From Clostridium_AD estertheticum_D (GTDB lineage: Bacteria > Bacillota > Clostridia > Clostridiales > Clostridiaceae): a stretch of DNA of 64,000 nt. The stretch spans positions 1 through 64,000 of the forward strand of contig NZ_JAHLDM010000001.1 in NCBI RefSeq assembly GCF_018861295.1, given 5' to 3'. The notes under the pieces were generated by a model that was given only the letters and a program-made list of their open reading frames with translations, was not told the origin of the DNA and did not search any database. The translations under genes were made by a program, and so were the position numbers. Below are positions 8,045 through 17,108 of this stretch, in pieces (the stretch's first letter is position 1; every line of letters begins with the position of its first letter).

Positions 8045-8971
8045 TTGAAAAAAATTATTAGTATGATGCTTTTAACATGTATTATATTTACACTAGTTGG
8101 ATGCTCAAAGTCTACACTTAATACCAAAGAAGAAGCTACGGGGACTCTTAAAAGTGATAAGTCAAAGCTACAGGTAGTTGTGTCTTTTAATCCATTGAAA
8201 GAGTTTGCAGAGGCTGTGGGTAAAGATAAAGTACAAGTAAAAACAGTAGTGCCAGAAGGCGTTGAGCCACATGATTTTGAACCAAAAATAAAGGATATGA
8301 AAAGTATAAGTGATGCTGATTTGTTTGTATATTCTGGATTTGGAATGGAAACATGGGTCTCTAAAACTCTAAGTGCTATAGATAATAAGAATTTAGTTGT
8401 TGTTGATTCGTCACTTGGAATAAATCCAATAAAAAGCCAGGGTGATGAAGTTCAGGAACATGGACAATTTGATCCGCATATATGGCTTAGCTTAAAAGAC
8501 GCTAAAATTCAAACTAAAAATATAAAAGATGCTATGGTTAAAGCAGATAAAAAGAATAAAGTGTATTATGAGAAAAATTATGAAGAGTTTTCAAAGAAAC
8601 TTGATAAACTTTATAGTGAATATAATTTAAAATTTGCAGGGATAAAAAACAAGAATTTTGTTACAGGTCATGCAGCCTTTGGGTATTTGTGCAGAGAGTT
8701 TGGGTTAACGCAAAATAGTGTAGAAGATGTATTCGCGGGAGGAGAGCCTACTCCTCAAAAACTAAAAAAAATAGTCGAGTTATCGAAAAAATATGGAGTG
8801 AAAGTTATTTTCATGGAGGAACTTGCAAGTCCTAGAGTGTCTAAAACCCTTGCAAAAGAGGTAGGGGCCAAGGTACAAAAGATATATACAATAGAAAGCA
8901 GTGAAGATAATAAAGGTTACCTTGAGAGTATGGAAGCGAATTTATCTGAGATATATGACAGCTTAAAATAA
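8045..8971 (+). CDS. Zinc ABC transporter substrate-binding lipoprotein, ZnuA/AdcA type
   Basis: 308 residues. The N-terminal signal ends in lipobox LVGC with Cys20 as lipidation site. The cluster A-I fold motifs VVSFNPLKEF, PEGVEPHDFEPK, DPHIWLS and TGHAAFGY supply the three conserved metal-binding His; the acidic ligand side is near MEELASPRV. There is only a short EVQEHGQFDPH segment in place of a long His-rich loop. TTG start with AAGGAG about 10 nt upstream. No znuB/znuC permease or ATPase gene is adjacent, so it must partner with a transporter encoded elsewhere. Manganese specificity cannot be excluded, but three His and the operator favour zinc. Confidence 0.85.
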   Translation: MKKIISMMLLTCIIFTLVGCSKSTLNTKEEATGTLKSDKSKLQVVVSFNPLKEFAEAVGKDKVQVKTVVPEGVEPHDFEPKIKDMKSISDADLFVYSGFGMETWVSKTLSAIDNKNLVVVDSSLGINPIKSQGDEVQEHGQFDPHIWLSLKDAKIQTKNIKDAMVKADKKNKVYYEKNYEEFSKKLDKLYSEYNLKFAGIKNKNFVTGHAAFGYLCREFGLTQNSVEDVFAGGEPTPQKLKKIVELSKKYGVKVIFMEELASPRVSKTLAKEVGAKVQKIYTIESSEDNKGYLESMEANLSEIYDSLK

Positions 8972-9013
8972 TAATTAACCCCCGTCTTGATTAAGGCGGG
9001 GGTTAATTATTAT
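8968..9013. terminator. Strong terminator after the zinc lipoprotein gene
   Basis: 17-bp perfect stem with a CCCCCG/CGGGGG core flanked by AATTA sequences and a 12-nt loop. It starts within the stop codon region. AT flanks on both sides would let it work in either direction. Confidence 0.85.
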
Positions 9014-9129
9014 TTTAAAACATTTATATTAGTTTAAAAATATTTATATTAGTTTAAAATTTGCTTGCATTATTAATAGTATAAACAAAATATATTGCAT
9101 ATTATATGCGATATTGTAAATGTGTGTAA

Positions 9130-9152
9130 TATTATGTATAATAAACATAATA
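9130..9152. promoter_or_regulatory. Inverted repeat upstream of the EAL-HDOD gene
   Basis: TATTATG-N9-CATAATA, a perfect 7-bp inverted repeat 32 bp before the start codon. A second imperfect palindrome (TTGCATAT/ATATGCGA type) lies at about 9093-9110. These are likely regulator sites or part of the promoter; no regulator is identified. Confidence 0.4.
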
Positions 9153-9183
9153 CATCTTAAATGTATTTTAATGGAGGGGTAGT

Positions 9184-10386
9184 ATGGATGTTTTTTTAGC
9201 AAGACAACCAATTCTTGATAAATTCAATAAATTACTTGGATATGAATTGTTATTTAGAGATAGCGGAAAAAACATATACCAAGCAGAAAGTGGAGATAAG
9301 GCAACTGTTGAAGTTATAAAAAACTGTTTTGTAAATATAGGAATTCAGGAAGTAACTGGAGGTAAAAAAGCGTTTATTAATTTTACTGAAAATATTTTAA
9401 AATCAGATATTTTTATGGTTTTGCCACCAGAGACGGTAATAATTGAAATATTAGAGGATATAGAACCTACAGAGGAAATAGTAGAGTTATGTAAAAATTT
9501 AAAAAAACAAGGTTATCTTATAGCCTTAGATGATTTTGTTTATTCAAGCAAGTACATAAAACTTATAGAGGTAGCAGATATAATTAAAGTGGATTTTAAA
9601 ATAACTAAAGGGCATGAGAGAAGAAAAGTAATTGAACAGGTGAACTCCACCCATATAAACTTTATAGCAGAAAAAGTTGAAACTATGGAAGAATTCAATG
9701 AAGCTGTTTCGTTTGGGTATTCATACTTCCAAGGTTATTATTTTAGTAGACCACGAATGGTTTCAGGAAAAAGAATATCAGAAAATAAGATTGTTTATAT
9801 GAAGTTATTACAGGAAATTAATAGTGGTAGTTTTGATATAGATAAAATAGAAGAGTTAATAAAAAAAGATGTATCATTATCGTTTAAACTTTTAAAACTT
9901 ATAAATTCAGCAAATTATGTTTTTAGAAGTAAAATAAAGTCTATTAAACAAGCATTGTCATTACTTGGGGAAAAAGAAATAAAAAAGTGGTTATATTTAA
10001 TAGTTTTTAAAACTATGGGTGAGGATAAACCAGAAATTATAGTAATAGAATCCTTAACAAGGGCAAGGTTTTCAGAATTAATATCATGTAAAATTAGAAA
10101 AGGTGCTAATTCATTTAATGCTTATATGATAGGTCTATTTTCTATGGTGGATTTACTTTTGGATGTACCACTAGAGCAAATACTTGAGGAATTATTGTTA
10201 CCAATTGAAGTTAAGGGTGCTTTAGAAGGGTGTAGTAATAATGATTGTAGAAAATTACTTGATTTAATTATAAATTATGAAGAAGGCCGATGGGATGAGG
10301 TATCAAAAATTTCTAAACAACTAGAATTAGATGAAAAGTGGTTGCCAGATGCATATTATGAGGCAATCTTTTATGCTAATGAATAA
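9184..10386 (+). CDS. EAL-HDOD domain protein, YuxH type (degenerate EAL)
   Basis: 400 residues. Residues 1-190 form an EAL domain beginning with MDVFLARQPILDKFNKLLGYELLFRDS, diagnostic of the CdgH/YuxH family. The catalytic EAL triplet is altered (IIEILED), while DDF is kept (IALDDF), so phosphodiesterase activity is doubtful. Residues about 200-390 are an HDOD domain (LIKKDVSLSFKLLKLINSANY). Such proteins are signalling adaptors that may bind cyclic di-GMP or respond to it, often in motility or stress. Monocistronic, with GGAGGGG as RBS. Confidence 0.88.
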   Translation: MDVFLARQPILDKFNKLLGYELLFRDSGKNIYQAESGDKATVEVIKNCFVNIGIQEVTGGKKAFINFTENILKSDIFMVLPPETVIIEILEDIEPTEEIVELCKNLKKQGYLIALDDFVYSSKYIKLIEVADIIKVDFKITKGHERRKVIEQVNSTHINFIAEKVETMEEFNEAVSFGYSYFQGYYFSRPRMVSGKRISENKIVYMKLLQEINSGSFDIDKIEELIKKDVSLSFKLLKLINSANYVFRSKIKSIKQALSLLGEKEIKKWLYLIVFKTMGEDKPEIIVIESLTRARFSELISCKIRKGANSFNAYMIGLFSMVDLLLDVPLEQILEELLLPIEVKGALEGCSNNDCRKLLDLIINYEEGRWDEVSKISKQLELDEKWLPDAYYEAIFYANE

Positions 10387-10463
10387 TTACCACGCACTTA
10401 GCACATATCAATTTCCTTTTAATTTTTATTAACTAATAAAAATTAATTTAATTTCAAAAAAAT

Positions 10464-10506
10464 ATTACTACTCAGATATTAATTCATAAAATATCTGAGT
10501 AGTAAT
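10464..10506. terminator. Bidirectional terminator between the EAL-HDOD gene and ptsH
   Basis: Perfect 17-bp stem ATTACTACTCAGATATT / AATATCTGAGTAGTAAT with a 9-nt loop, between two convergent genes. Confidence 0.8.
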
Positions 10507-10553
10507 AGATAATCAATGCTTATTTACTTCAGCATTTTAAATTATAAATTTGA

Positions 10554-10817
10554 CTATTCTTCGCCAAATTTATTTTCTACAAGGCTTACTAAAGCAGCCA
10601 TAGCTTCTTTTTCATCTGCGCCTTCTGTAACGATTTTAATTTCTTCGTCTTTTTTAAGTCCTAAACTCATTATGTTTATTATAGATTTTGCATTTGCAAC
10701 TCCAGTACCATGTACGATACTAACAGTAGACTTAAATTTGCTTGCAGTTTTTACAAAGATAGAAGCTGGTCTTGCGTGTAACCCTTGTTCATTTAATATT
10801 TTAACTGTTTTTTCCAT
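10554..10817 (-). CDS. ptsH: Phosphocarrier protein HPr
   Basis: 87 residues, the normal HPr length. The active-site motif GLHARPAS holds the phosphorylated His (His14 here, His15 in family numbering). The regulatory Ser motif AKSIINIMSLGL holds Ser45 (Ser46), the site for HPr kinase and thus CcpA co-repression. RBS AGGAGG lies upstream. It relays phosphate from enzyme I to the sugar-specific PTS enzymes and links to the cre site seen at 39.8 kb. It is monocistronic; ptsI is not adjacent, as in many clostridia. Confidence 0.96.
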   Translation of the reverse strand: MEKTVKILNEQGLHARPASIFVKTASKFKSTVSIVHGTGVANAKSIINIMSLGLKKDEEIKIVTEGADEKEAMAALVSLVENKFGEE

Positions 10818-11018
10818 TAATATAGCCTCCTAAAATTTAAATGCTTATTCATCACTTATAACTTTCCTGATATCATAAAATATAAGGAAGATTCTGATTT
10901 CATAAGAATCGATCGTTAAAGTCGTGATAACTGTACCTATAATGTAAAATTTGTAAATGTTTTCTGTATACCATAAAATGCAGTATGTAAATAGTATAAC
11001 ATATTTATCTGTCATTTA

Positions 11019-11885
11019 TTATAATTTTAATCTGAATTCTTTTAAGCATTTTTTAATTCCATCGCTTGATTCTGAAAAATTTATATTATAATTCTTAATT
11101 TTATCTGTACATAACCTTATATCACGCGAATGATTTTTATATTTACCGTAGTCTTTTTCTAATAATTCATCTATTCTATGTTCTAAACCAACTTCTTTTA
11201 ATATTAAAGAACATATATAATAACGGTTTAAACTGTTTTGGCTACCAATGTGATAGGTATCATAAGGAAGATTAAATATTTGTGGAAATTGATCAATTAC
11301 TTCATAAACATAGGTTAACCCTCTATATTCATTTGGGCTAGCCTTTATTTTTTTACCTTTTAAAATACTAGATAAGGTATCCCAAAGTATATTGGGTGAC
11401 ATACTACAATTTCGTTCTGGAAGACCGAAGAGCCAAGTAAATCTTAAAATCCAAAGTTCATCTAATGTTTGTTTAAGTATTCCTTCAGCTTCTAGTTTAT
11501 TTTCACCGTACACGGTGCTTGGGCACGGGGTAACATCTTCTGAATATGGACCAGGTTCAACATTTCCATTAAAAACTTGCTCAGAGCTAAGAAATATCAT
11601 TTTTGCTTTGAATTCTTTGCAGGCTTTTGCAACATTGATTGCTCCTGTAACATTAATTTTATAGGCTAACTCAGGATTTTTGTCGCAAAATTCCGTGCTT
11701 GCGATAGCAGCTGCATGAATAACGTAGTCAGGCTTAAATTTTTTAATGGTTTCAGTAACATTAGATTCATCAGTGACATCAAGCATAGATGAACTTGCTG
11801 AGAGTATTTCATAAGTGTTTCTATATTTGGTAGCAAATCTTGTACAAAAGAAACCATTTCCGCCGGTTAATAATATTTTTTTCAT
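11019..11885 (-). CDS. RmlD-like NAD(P)-dependent sugar-nucleotide reductase
   Basis: 288 residues of the extended SDR fold. The N-terminal nucleotide-binding motif is GGNGFF (about residues 8-13); the catalytic YxxxK appears as YGENK, and DVTDESNV/HAAAIAS follow the RmlD pattern. RmlD catalyses the last step of dTDP-L-rhamnose synthesis. It stands alone, 36 kb from the rmlABC genes at 49.7-52.2 kb, which lack rmlD. Similar reductases of other deoxysugars exist, so the exact substrate is open. No partner gene is adjacent. Confidence 0.75.
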   Translation of the reverse strand: MKKILLTGGNGFFCTRFATKYRNTYEILSASSSMLDVTDESNVTETIKKFKPDYVIHAAAIASTEFCDKNPELAYKINVTGAINVAKACKEFKAKMIFLSSEQVFNGNVEPGPYSEDVTPCPSTVYGENKLEAEGILKQTLDELWILRFTWLFGLPERNCSMSPNILWDTLSSILKGKKIKASPNEYRGLTYVYEVIDQFPQIFNLPYDTYHIGSQNSLNRYYICSLILKEVGLEHRIDELLEKDYGKYKNHSRDIRLCTDKIKNYNINFSESSDGIKKCLKEFRLKL

Positions 11886-12296
11886 TTTAGCACCTCATTT
11901 TATATTTTGTGAATTGTTAATAATTAACCACTAATAACTACTTTTAGGCCATTATTTAAAGATCAGATAATCACTTCCTAATATAAAGTATGTTCAGTTC
12001 TTCTTATAATATTATCTTGAATATCACGGCTGAGTTCTATAAAAAATGCAATGTAACCTGTAACCCTTACTACTAGACTCTTATAAGCATTTGGACTTGC
12101 CTGAGCGTTCTTAAGAGTGATTGCAAAAACAACTAACAATTTATTGTTTGTTATTATTGTTTATTGTTTATTCCTATTGTATAATGAAATTAATAGAATT
12201 TCAATATGTAATTACAAATAAATTATTGCTAGTTTAGGTGCTAAAATAGTATTAAAGATAATAATTAACGTAAAAAGCTAAGAGGGGAGAAACATT
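11886..12296. other. Divergent intergenic region with promoter for the HbpS-like gene
   Basis: 410 bp without a gene. It contains a likely promoter (TTGTTT at 12157, 17-bp spacer, TATAAT at 12180-12185) pointing to 12297, several TTGTTTAT repeats just before it, and a weak hairpin with ACTCTTA (12077) and TAAGAGT (12112) arms. The rest is unremarkable. Confidence 0.5.
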
Positions 12297-12767
12297 ATGG
12301 AAGATTATGAAAAAATGCTAAGGGATATAGAAAAGCAAGAGGAAATGTTGCAATTTACTGAGTTCACAAGTGAGACAGCACTAAAAATAGGAATTAAGTT
12401 AATTGAAAAAGCAAGAGCAGAAAATTTGTCTTTAACAATTGATATTACAAAGGGTGGGCATCAAATATTTCACTATGCATTTGAGGGAACAACGCCAGAT
12501 AATGATGCTTGGATTATTAGAAAAAATAGGGTTGTTAATAGATTTTGGACCAGTTCTTTGTACATTGGAACCAAGCTAAAAATTACAGACAAAGCAATTG
12601 ATGAAAAGTATTTTATATCAGACAAGGAATATAGCGCACATGGAGGTGCATTCCCTATAATTATTAAGAATGTGGGGGTAGTAGGTACTATTACTTCATC
12701 AGGTGCTGAGCAAATGGTAGAACACAACTTAATTGTAGAGGTATTAAAAGAGTTTCTAAAAAAGTAA
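12297..12767 (+). CDS. HbpS/GlcG-like protein (UPF0303, heme-degrading domain family)
   Basis: 156 residues of the UPF0303 type: N-terminal helices (about 1-35), then the domain with DITKGGHQIFHYAFEGTTPDND, IIRKNRVVNRF and the C-terminal SAHGGAFPIIIKNVGVVGTITSSG. Relatives are named heme-degrading or HbpS-like, but many members act with sugar or glycol metabolism genes and have no proven enzymatic role. Here it precedes a DeoR regulator and a Gfo/Idh/MocA oxidoreductase, which favours a carbohydrate context. GGGGAG RBS and a sigma-A-like promoter precede it. Confidence 0.8.
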   Translation: MEDYEKMLRDIEKQEEMLQFTEFTSETALKIGIKLIEKARAENLSLTIDITKGGHQIFHYAFEGTTPDNDAWIIRKNRVVNRFWTSSLYIGTKLKITDKAIDEKYFISDKEYSAHGGAFPIIIKNVGVVGTITSSGAEQMVEHNLIVEVLKEFLKK

Positions 12768-12846
12768 GGTTACGTAAGGGGATTTTTTTAAGGGGAGAAA
12801 AATTTATACTAAAGAATGAATGATTAATGGGGTAAGGTGGGATACT

Positions 12847-13608
12847 ATGTTTGCACAGGAGAGGTCCGAGAAAATCATCCAGCTGTTAAATGAAAATCAA
12901 AAGGTAGTTGTAAAGGAACTAAGTAAAAGGTTTAATGTAACAGAGGATTGTATAAGAAAAGATTTAAAAACTTTGGAAAAACAGGGAATTATTAAAAGAA
13001 CATATGGCGGAGGGGTACTAAATAGGCAGTTTGCACCACATGATGATATTTTGAGACGAGTAAATATTAATTTAGAAGGTAAAATAAAAATTGCAGAAAA
13101 GGCTTTTGAACTTATAAAGTCTGGAGAAACAATTTTTTTAGATATATCATCCATAAATATATTAATTGCAGAGAAAATTGCAAAAGGCAATAAAGAGCTC
13201 CTAGTTATAACTAACATGATTGATATTATTAGAACATTTTCAAAATGTGATCATGTGGGCGTAATAGGCACTGGTGGAGTCTTTAATAAAGAAGTGAATG
13301 GTTTCGTAGGATCGTCAGCTATTGAGTGTATATTAAAGCACAAGGTAAATAGAGCCTTTATAGGTAGTTGTGGAGTTAATATGTTTGATAAAAGTATTAC
13401 AACCTATGATGTTGAAGATGGGAACACAAAAAAAGCTATTATTAGTTCAGGTAAAAAAGTGTATTTAGTGATAGAAAACAAGAAGTTTTATTATGATGCA
13501 ACTTATAAATTTGCAGAAATCTCTGATGTAGATGTTATCATTGTAGATGAGACTCCAGATGATAAAATTTGCTCGGTATTAGAAAAGATGAATGTAGAGC
13601 TAATCTAA
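12847..13608 (+). CDS. DeoR family transcriptional regulator
   Basis: The start is taken as ATG 12847, because AAGGTGGGA lies just upstream; an earlier in-frame ATG at 12820 lacks a site. About 253 residues. N-terminal DeoR helix-turn-helix (ERSEKIIQLLNENQKVVVKELSKRFNVTEDCIRKDLKTLEKQGII, then TYGGG) and a C-terminal sugar-phosphate sensor domain of the ribose-5-phosphate isomerase fold (FLDISSINI, IGTGGVFN, GSCGVN). It probably represses sugar catabolism genes, including the neighbouring oxidoreductase, in response to a sugar phosphate. Confidence 0.9.
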   Translation: MFAQERSEKIIQLLNENQKVVVKELSKRFNVTEDCIRKDLKTLEKQGIIKRTYGGGVLNRQFAPHDDILRRVNINLEGKIKIAEKAFELIKSGETIFLDISSINILIAEKIAKGNKELLVITNMIDIIRTFSKCDHVGVIGTGGVFNKEVNGFVGSSAIECILKHKVNRAFIGSCGVNMFDKSITTYDVEDGNTKKAIISSGKKVYLVIENKKFYYDATYKFAEISDVDVIIVDETPDDKICSVLEKMNVELI

Positions 13609-13680
13609 AATTATAGTAAATAAATATGGTTAGTGGTAATCTTTTTTTGTGATATTAACATGAAAGCGAGGTATAAATTT

Positions 13681-14718
13681 ATGAAAAAAATAAATTTTGC
13701 AATGATAGGATTTGGTGGGATAGCTAAAACACATTCATTAGCAGTTTATGATGCTAATTTAAGATTTTCACTTCCTTATGAGTTAAATTTAAAATACATT
13801 GTAACTAGGGATCCTATGATTCTTCCTATTAGTGGCGTTATAAATGTTACAGACATTGAAGAGGTACTTAAGGATGAAGAGGTTGATTTTATTGACATAT
13901 GTACACCAAATAATGTCCATTTTGACAATGTGGTAAAGGCAGTAAAATATGGCAAAGCTATTTACTGCGAAAAACCCCTAGCTACAAATCTTAAAGACGC
14001 GATAGAAATGGCAAGCCTTGTTAAGGGAAATAATATAAAAAATTCTGTAGCTCTAGTTTATAGATTTATGCCAGCTTTGTCATTACTAAAAATAGAACTT
14101 GAAAAAGAGACAATAGGCAAGATTATAGATTTTAAAGTGAGAACTTATCATGATAGTTATTTAAATGAAAAGAAAAAGGATACCTGGAGAACTGGAAAAA
14201 ATTCTGGTGGTGGTGCATTACTCGATTTAGGTGTCCATTTGATTGACATGATACAATTTACTATGGGAGATATAGAAGGAGTGGATGCAAAATCTAGAAT
14301 TTTCTTTAAAGAAAGATCAGAAGTAGATGAAATTACAAATTGTGAATTTACATTGAAAAATGGTGTAATTGGAAGCCTTGAGGTTTCAAGAGTATTTACT
14401 GAGAGAGAACAAACAGATGATTACGTAGTTTATGGAAGCCATGGTAGCATAAAGATTAATTTTAACAATCCTTATGAAATTGAAGTATATAGTTATGAAA
14501 GTAATTCAACAGAGATAAAAAATGTAGCAGCAGGGGATAACTTATTAAAATTTTATGCGGATAAAAGAAATTCTTTGGGATATTTCCAAAATTGTCATAC
14601 AGCGTCACTTATAAACTTTGCAAATAAGATTTATGATAATTCATCTCAAAGCATAGCTGCTGATTTTGATGATGCATTAAAATGTCAGAGAGTAATTGAT
14701 ATGGTGTATTGGAGATAG
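13681..14718 (+). CDS. Gfo/Idh/MocA family oxidoreductase
   Basis: Start at ATG 13681, preceded by AAGCGAGGT; an earlier in-frame GTG at 13633 has no ribosome site. About 345 residues. N-terminal Rossmann motif GFGGIAKTHSLA, the EKP motif (CEKPLATNLKDAI) characteristic of the family, and GGGALLDLGVHLIDM at the substrate-binding domain with the catalytic His. It oxidises a sugar or inositol-like substrate with NAD(P). It follows the DeoR regulator by 72 bp, so the two are likely one unit. The substrate is unknown. Confidence 0.9.
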   Translation: MKKINFAMIGFGGIAKTHSLAVYDANLRFSLPYELNLKYIVTRDPMILPISGVINVTDIEEVLKDEEVDFIDICTPNNVHFDNVVKAVKYGKAIYCEKPLATNLKDAIEMASLVKGNNIKNSVALVYRFMPALSLLKIELEKETIGKIIDFKVRTYHDSYLNEKKKDTWRTGKNSGGGALLDLGVHLIDMIQFTMGDIEGVDAKSRIFFKERSEVDEITNCEFTLKNGVIGSLEVSRVFTEREQTDDYVVYGSHGSIKINFNNPYEIEVYSYESNSTEIKNVAAGDNLLKFYADKRNSLGYFQNCHTASLINFANKIYDNSSQSIAADFDDALKCQRVIDMVYWR

Positions 14719-14950
14719 GTATAAAAATTCTCTTATATGGATTCAAATAAGAAATTTCAATGGAAATTCAATTAAAATTCGTATTAATAAACTAGAATTT
14801 GGTTAATATGGGAAGACTATAAATATAATTTAAAAAACTTAATATTTAATGCCATGAAACGTTTAAATCCTAGGAAAAAATCTGTTTTTGTGATATATTT
14901 AGTAGATATACATAAAACTTACAAGCGACTGAACTTACATGTGATTTGGC

Positions 14951-15008
14951 TTACTCTTAAGCAAACTTATTTTTAAGCAAACTTACGTGTAAGTCTGCTT
15001 AAGAGTAA
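14951..15008 (+). other. Long hairpin in the glnS leader
   Basis: Arms TTACTCTTAAGCAAACTTA (14951-14969) and TAAGTCTGCTTAAGAGTAA (14990-15008) pair over 19 positions with one mismatch. The loop repeats part of the arm (TTTTTAAGCAAACTTA). It lies 57 bp before glnS and lacks T-box consensus elements. It may attenuate glnS or be a small palindromic repeat. Nothing else is seen in 14719-15065 apart from AT-rich sequence. Confidence 0.55.
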
Positions 15009-15065
15009 TCTAGATTATAGTAAGGGATATTACAAGTTTGCTAGATTAAAAGGAAGGTGCCAAAC

Positions 15066-16724
15066 ATGGAAACTAAGACCAATTCATCAAATTTTATAAG
15101 AAACATTGTTATGGAAGATATAGAAACAGGAAAACATAAAAAAATAATTACTCGTTTTCCGCCGGAGCCAAACGGATATTTGCATATTGGGCATGCAAAA
15201 TCAATTATTATAAATTTTCAATTAGCAGATGAATTTAACGGTACGACTAACTTACGTTTTGATGATACTAATCCAGCGAAAGAAGATAAAGAGTACGTTA
15301 AATCTATAGAAGAAGACGTAAAATGGCTCGGATTTCAGTGGGATAATTTATTTTTTGCATCTAATTATTTTGATCAGATGTATAAGCGTGCCGTGTTATT
15401 AATAAAAAAAGGTAAAGCTTATGTTTGTGATTTAACAGCTGAAGAAATGAAAGAGTACAGAGGTACTTTAAGAGAACCTGGCAAAGTTAGCCCATACGTA
15501 AATAGAACAATCGAAGAAAATTTAGACTTATTTGATCGTATGAGAAAAGGTGAATTCCCTGATGGAGCAAAGGTTTTAAGAGCTAGAATTGATATGACAT
15601 CTCCTAATATAAACATGAGAGATCCAGTAATTTATCGTATATCTCATGCAATTCATCATAATACGGGAGATAAATGGTGTATTTATCCTATGTATGATTA
15701 TGCACATCCAATAGAAGATGCAATTGAAGGAGTTACACATTCAATTTGTACTTTAGAATTTGAAGATCACAGGCCTCTATATGATTGGGTTGTAAATAAT
15801 TGTGAAATGGAAGATATTCCAAGGCAGATTGAGTTTGCAAGATTAAATATAACAAATACAGTAATGAGTAAAAGAAACCTTAAGCAATTAGTAGATGAAC
15901 AGATAGTAGATTCATGGGATGATCCACGTATGCCAACTATAGCTGGACTTAGACGTAGGGGTTATACACCAGAATCTATACGTAATTTTTGTAGAGAAAT
16001 CGGAGTTGCAAAAGCTAATAGTAAAGTAGATGGTCAATTGCTTGAGCACTTTATAAGAGAAGATTTAAGCCCTAAAACACCTAGAACAATGGCTGTTTTA
16101 AGACCTTTAAAAGTAGTTATAACAAATTATCCAGAATCTCAGGTTGAAATGCTTCAAATTGAGAACAATCAAGATGATCCATCCATGGGAACTCGCCAGG
16201 TGTCATTCTCAAGGGAAATATATATAGAAAGAGAAGATTTCATGGAAAATCCAATAAAGAAATACTTCAGATTATTTGTGGGTAATGAAGTAAGACTAAA
16301 GGGAGCATATTTTATTAAGTGCAATGAAATGGTTAAGGATTCTGATGGAAATGTATCCGAACTACATTGTACTTATGATGTGGAGACTAAGAGTGGTAGT
16401 GGATTTATAGGAAGAAAAGTTAAAGGAACAATCCACTGGGTAGATGCAATAAATGCACTTCCAGCAGAATTTAGATTATATGAACCCTTAATTTTAGATG
16501 ATGAGCAAGAAGAAGGAAAAACATTCTTAGATCAAATAAATCCAAATTCTATAGAAATATTACAAGGATTTATAGAACCAAATATGAAAGATTCAAAACC
16601 AAATGACAAATTCCAATTCTTTAGACATGGATATTTTAATGTGGATTATAAATACACAACTGAGGATAAACTAGTGTTTAACAGAATAGTGTCTTTAAAA
16701 AGTTCTTTCAAAATTCAAAAATAA
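15066..16724 (+). CDS. glnS: Glutaminyl-tRNA synthetase
   Basis: ATG 15066 is chosen because AGGAAGG lies 8 nt upstream; an earlier GTG overlaps that site. About 552 residues, the bacterial GlnRS length. Class I motif HIGH is present in PPEPNGYLHIGHAKSI and the KMSKS-like motif in NTVMSKRNL. The C-terminal beta-barrel anticodon-binding domain (from about residue 345) is intact and ends in FFRHGYFNVDYK. It charges tRNA-Gln directly. Some clostridia also use GatCAB; that pathway is not seen here. Confidence 0.96.
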   Translation: METKTNSSNFIRNIVMEDIETGKHKKIITRFPPEPNGYLHIGHAKSIIINFQLADEFNGTTNLRFDDTNPAKEDKEYVKSIEEDVKWLGFQWDNLFFASNYFDQMYKRAVLLIKKGKAYVCDLTAEEMKEYRGTLREPGKVSPYVNRTIEENLDLFDRMRKGEFPDGAKVLRARIDMTSPNINMRDPVIYRISHAIHHNTGDKWCIYPMYDYAHPIEDAIEGVTHSICTLEFEDHRPLYDWVVNNCEMEDIPRQIEFARLNITNTVMSKRNLKQLVDEQIVDSWDDPRMPTIAGLRRRGYTPESIRNFCREIGVAKANSKVDGQLLEHFIREDLSPKTPRTMAVLRPLKVVITNYPESQVEMLQIENNQDDPSMGTRQVSFSREIYIEREDFMENPIKKYFRLFVGNEVRLKGAYFIKCNEMVKDSDGNVSELHCTYDVETKSGSGFIGRKVKGTIHWVDAINALPAEFRLYEPLILDDEQEEGKTFLDQINPNSIEILQGFIEPNMKDSKPNDKFQFFRHGYFNVDYKYTTEDKLVFNRIVSLKSSFKIQK

Positions 16725-16727
16725 TAA

Positions 16728-16786
16728 CCATAATGAATAAGAGCAAGTACAAGATATGATCTTGTACTTGCTCTTATTCATTATGG
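16728..16786. repeat. Perfect 28-bp inverted repeat after glnS
   Basis: Arms 16728-16755 and 16759-16786 are perfectly complementary over 28 bp with a 3-nt loop (ATG). No T run follows, so it is not a textbook terminator, though it could end transcription or form a cruciform between the converging glnS and thrS transcripts. Confidence 0.85.
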
Positions 16787-16831
16787 GCAGGATATAGTCG
16801 GTAGCCCTCTTAGATACATCATAGTATAACT

Positions 16832-17100
16832 TTCTCCAGATTGAATTGCAATAAGAAGTGCAGTAACATTAAAATTTCATTTAGAAATTCTTCTTTTCGA
16901 ATATAAAATTCTCGTAAGACTGCCAGGACGGCAGTCTAGCGAACTCGAGACAGGAAGTCGAGTGTGAGTACATAACACTTAATAAGTGTTATGCCCCCCA
17001 AAGGACTACCCAGAGGCTGAGAATTTTATATTCGCAAAAGATTAGAATGCCTTAATGAAATTTTACGTTTCAAGCTCATATTGCAATTCACGCTGGAGAA
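16832..17100. repeat. Palindromic mobile-type repeat, copy A (arms plus structured core)
   Basis: Outer arms of about 82 bp (16832-16913 and 17019-17100) are imperfect inverted repeats beginning TTCTCC and ending GGAGAA, and both carry ATATAAAATTCTC at the inner edge. Between them is a GC-richer core (16914-17018) with several hairpins: AGACTGCC/GGCAGTCT, CTCGA/TCGAG and ATAACACTT/AAGTGTTAT. Related sequence occurs at 38596-38780 and at 44910-45190. This looks like a nonautonomous MITE-like element with a conserved folded core. Confidence 0.75.
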
Positions 17101-17108
17101 GGTTTTTA

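Noticed and set aside
10516..10833. 105-aa plus-strand ORF across ptsH
   Set aside because: It is the antisense shadow of the clear HPr gene; no family match and no ribosome binding site.
16914..17018. tRNA or tRNA-like gene in the GC-rich core of copy A
   Set aside because: It has several hairpins but no T-arm GTTCRA motif, no acceptor stem pairing and no CCA-compatible end.
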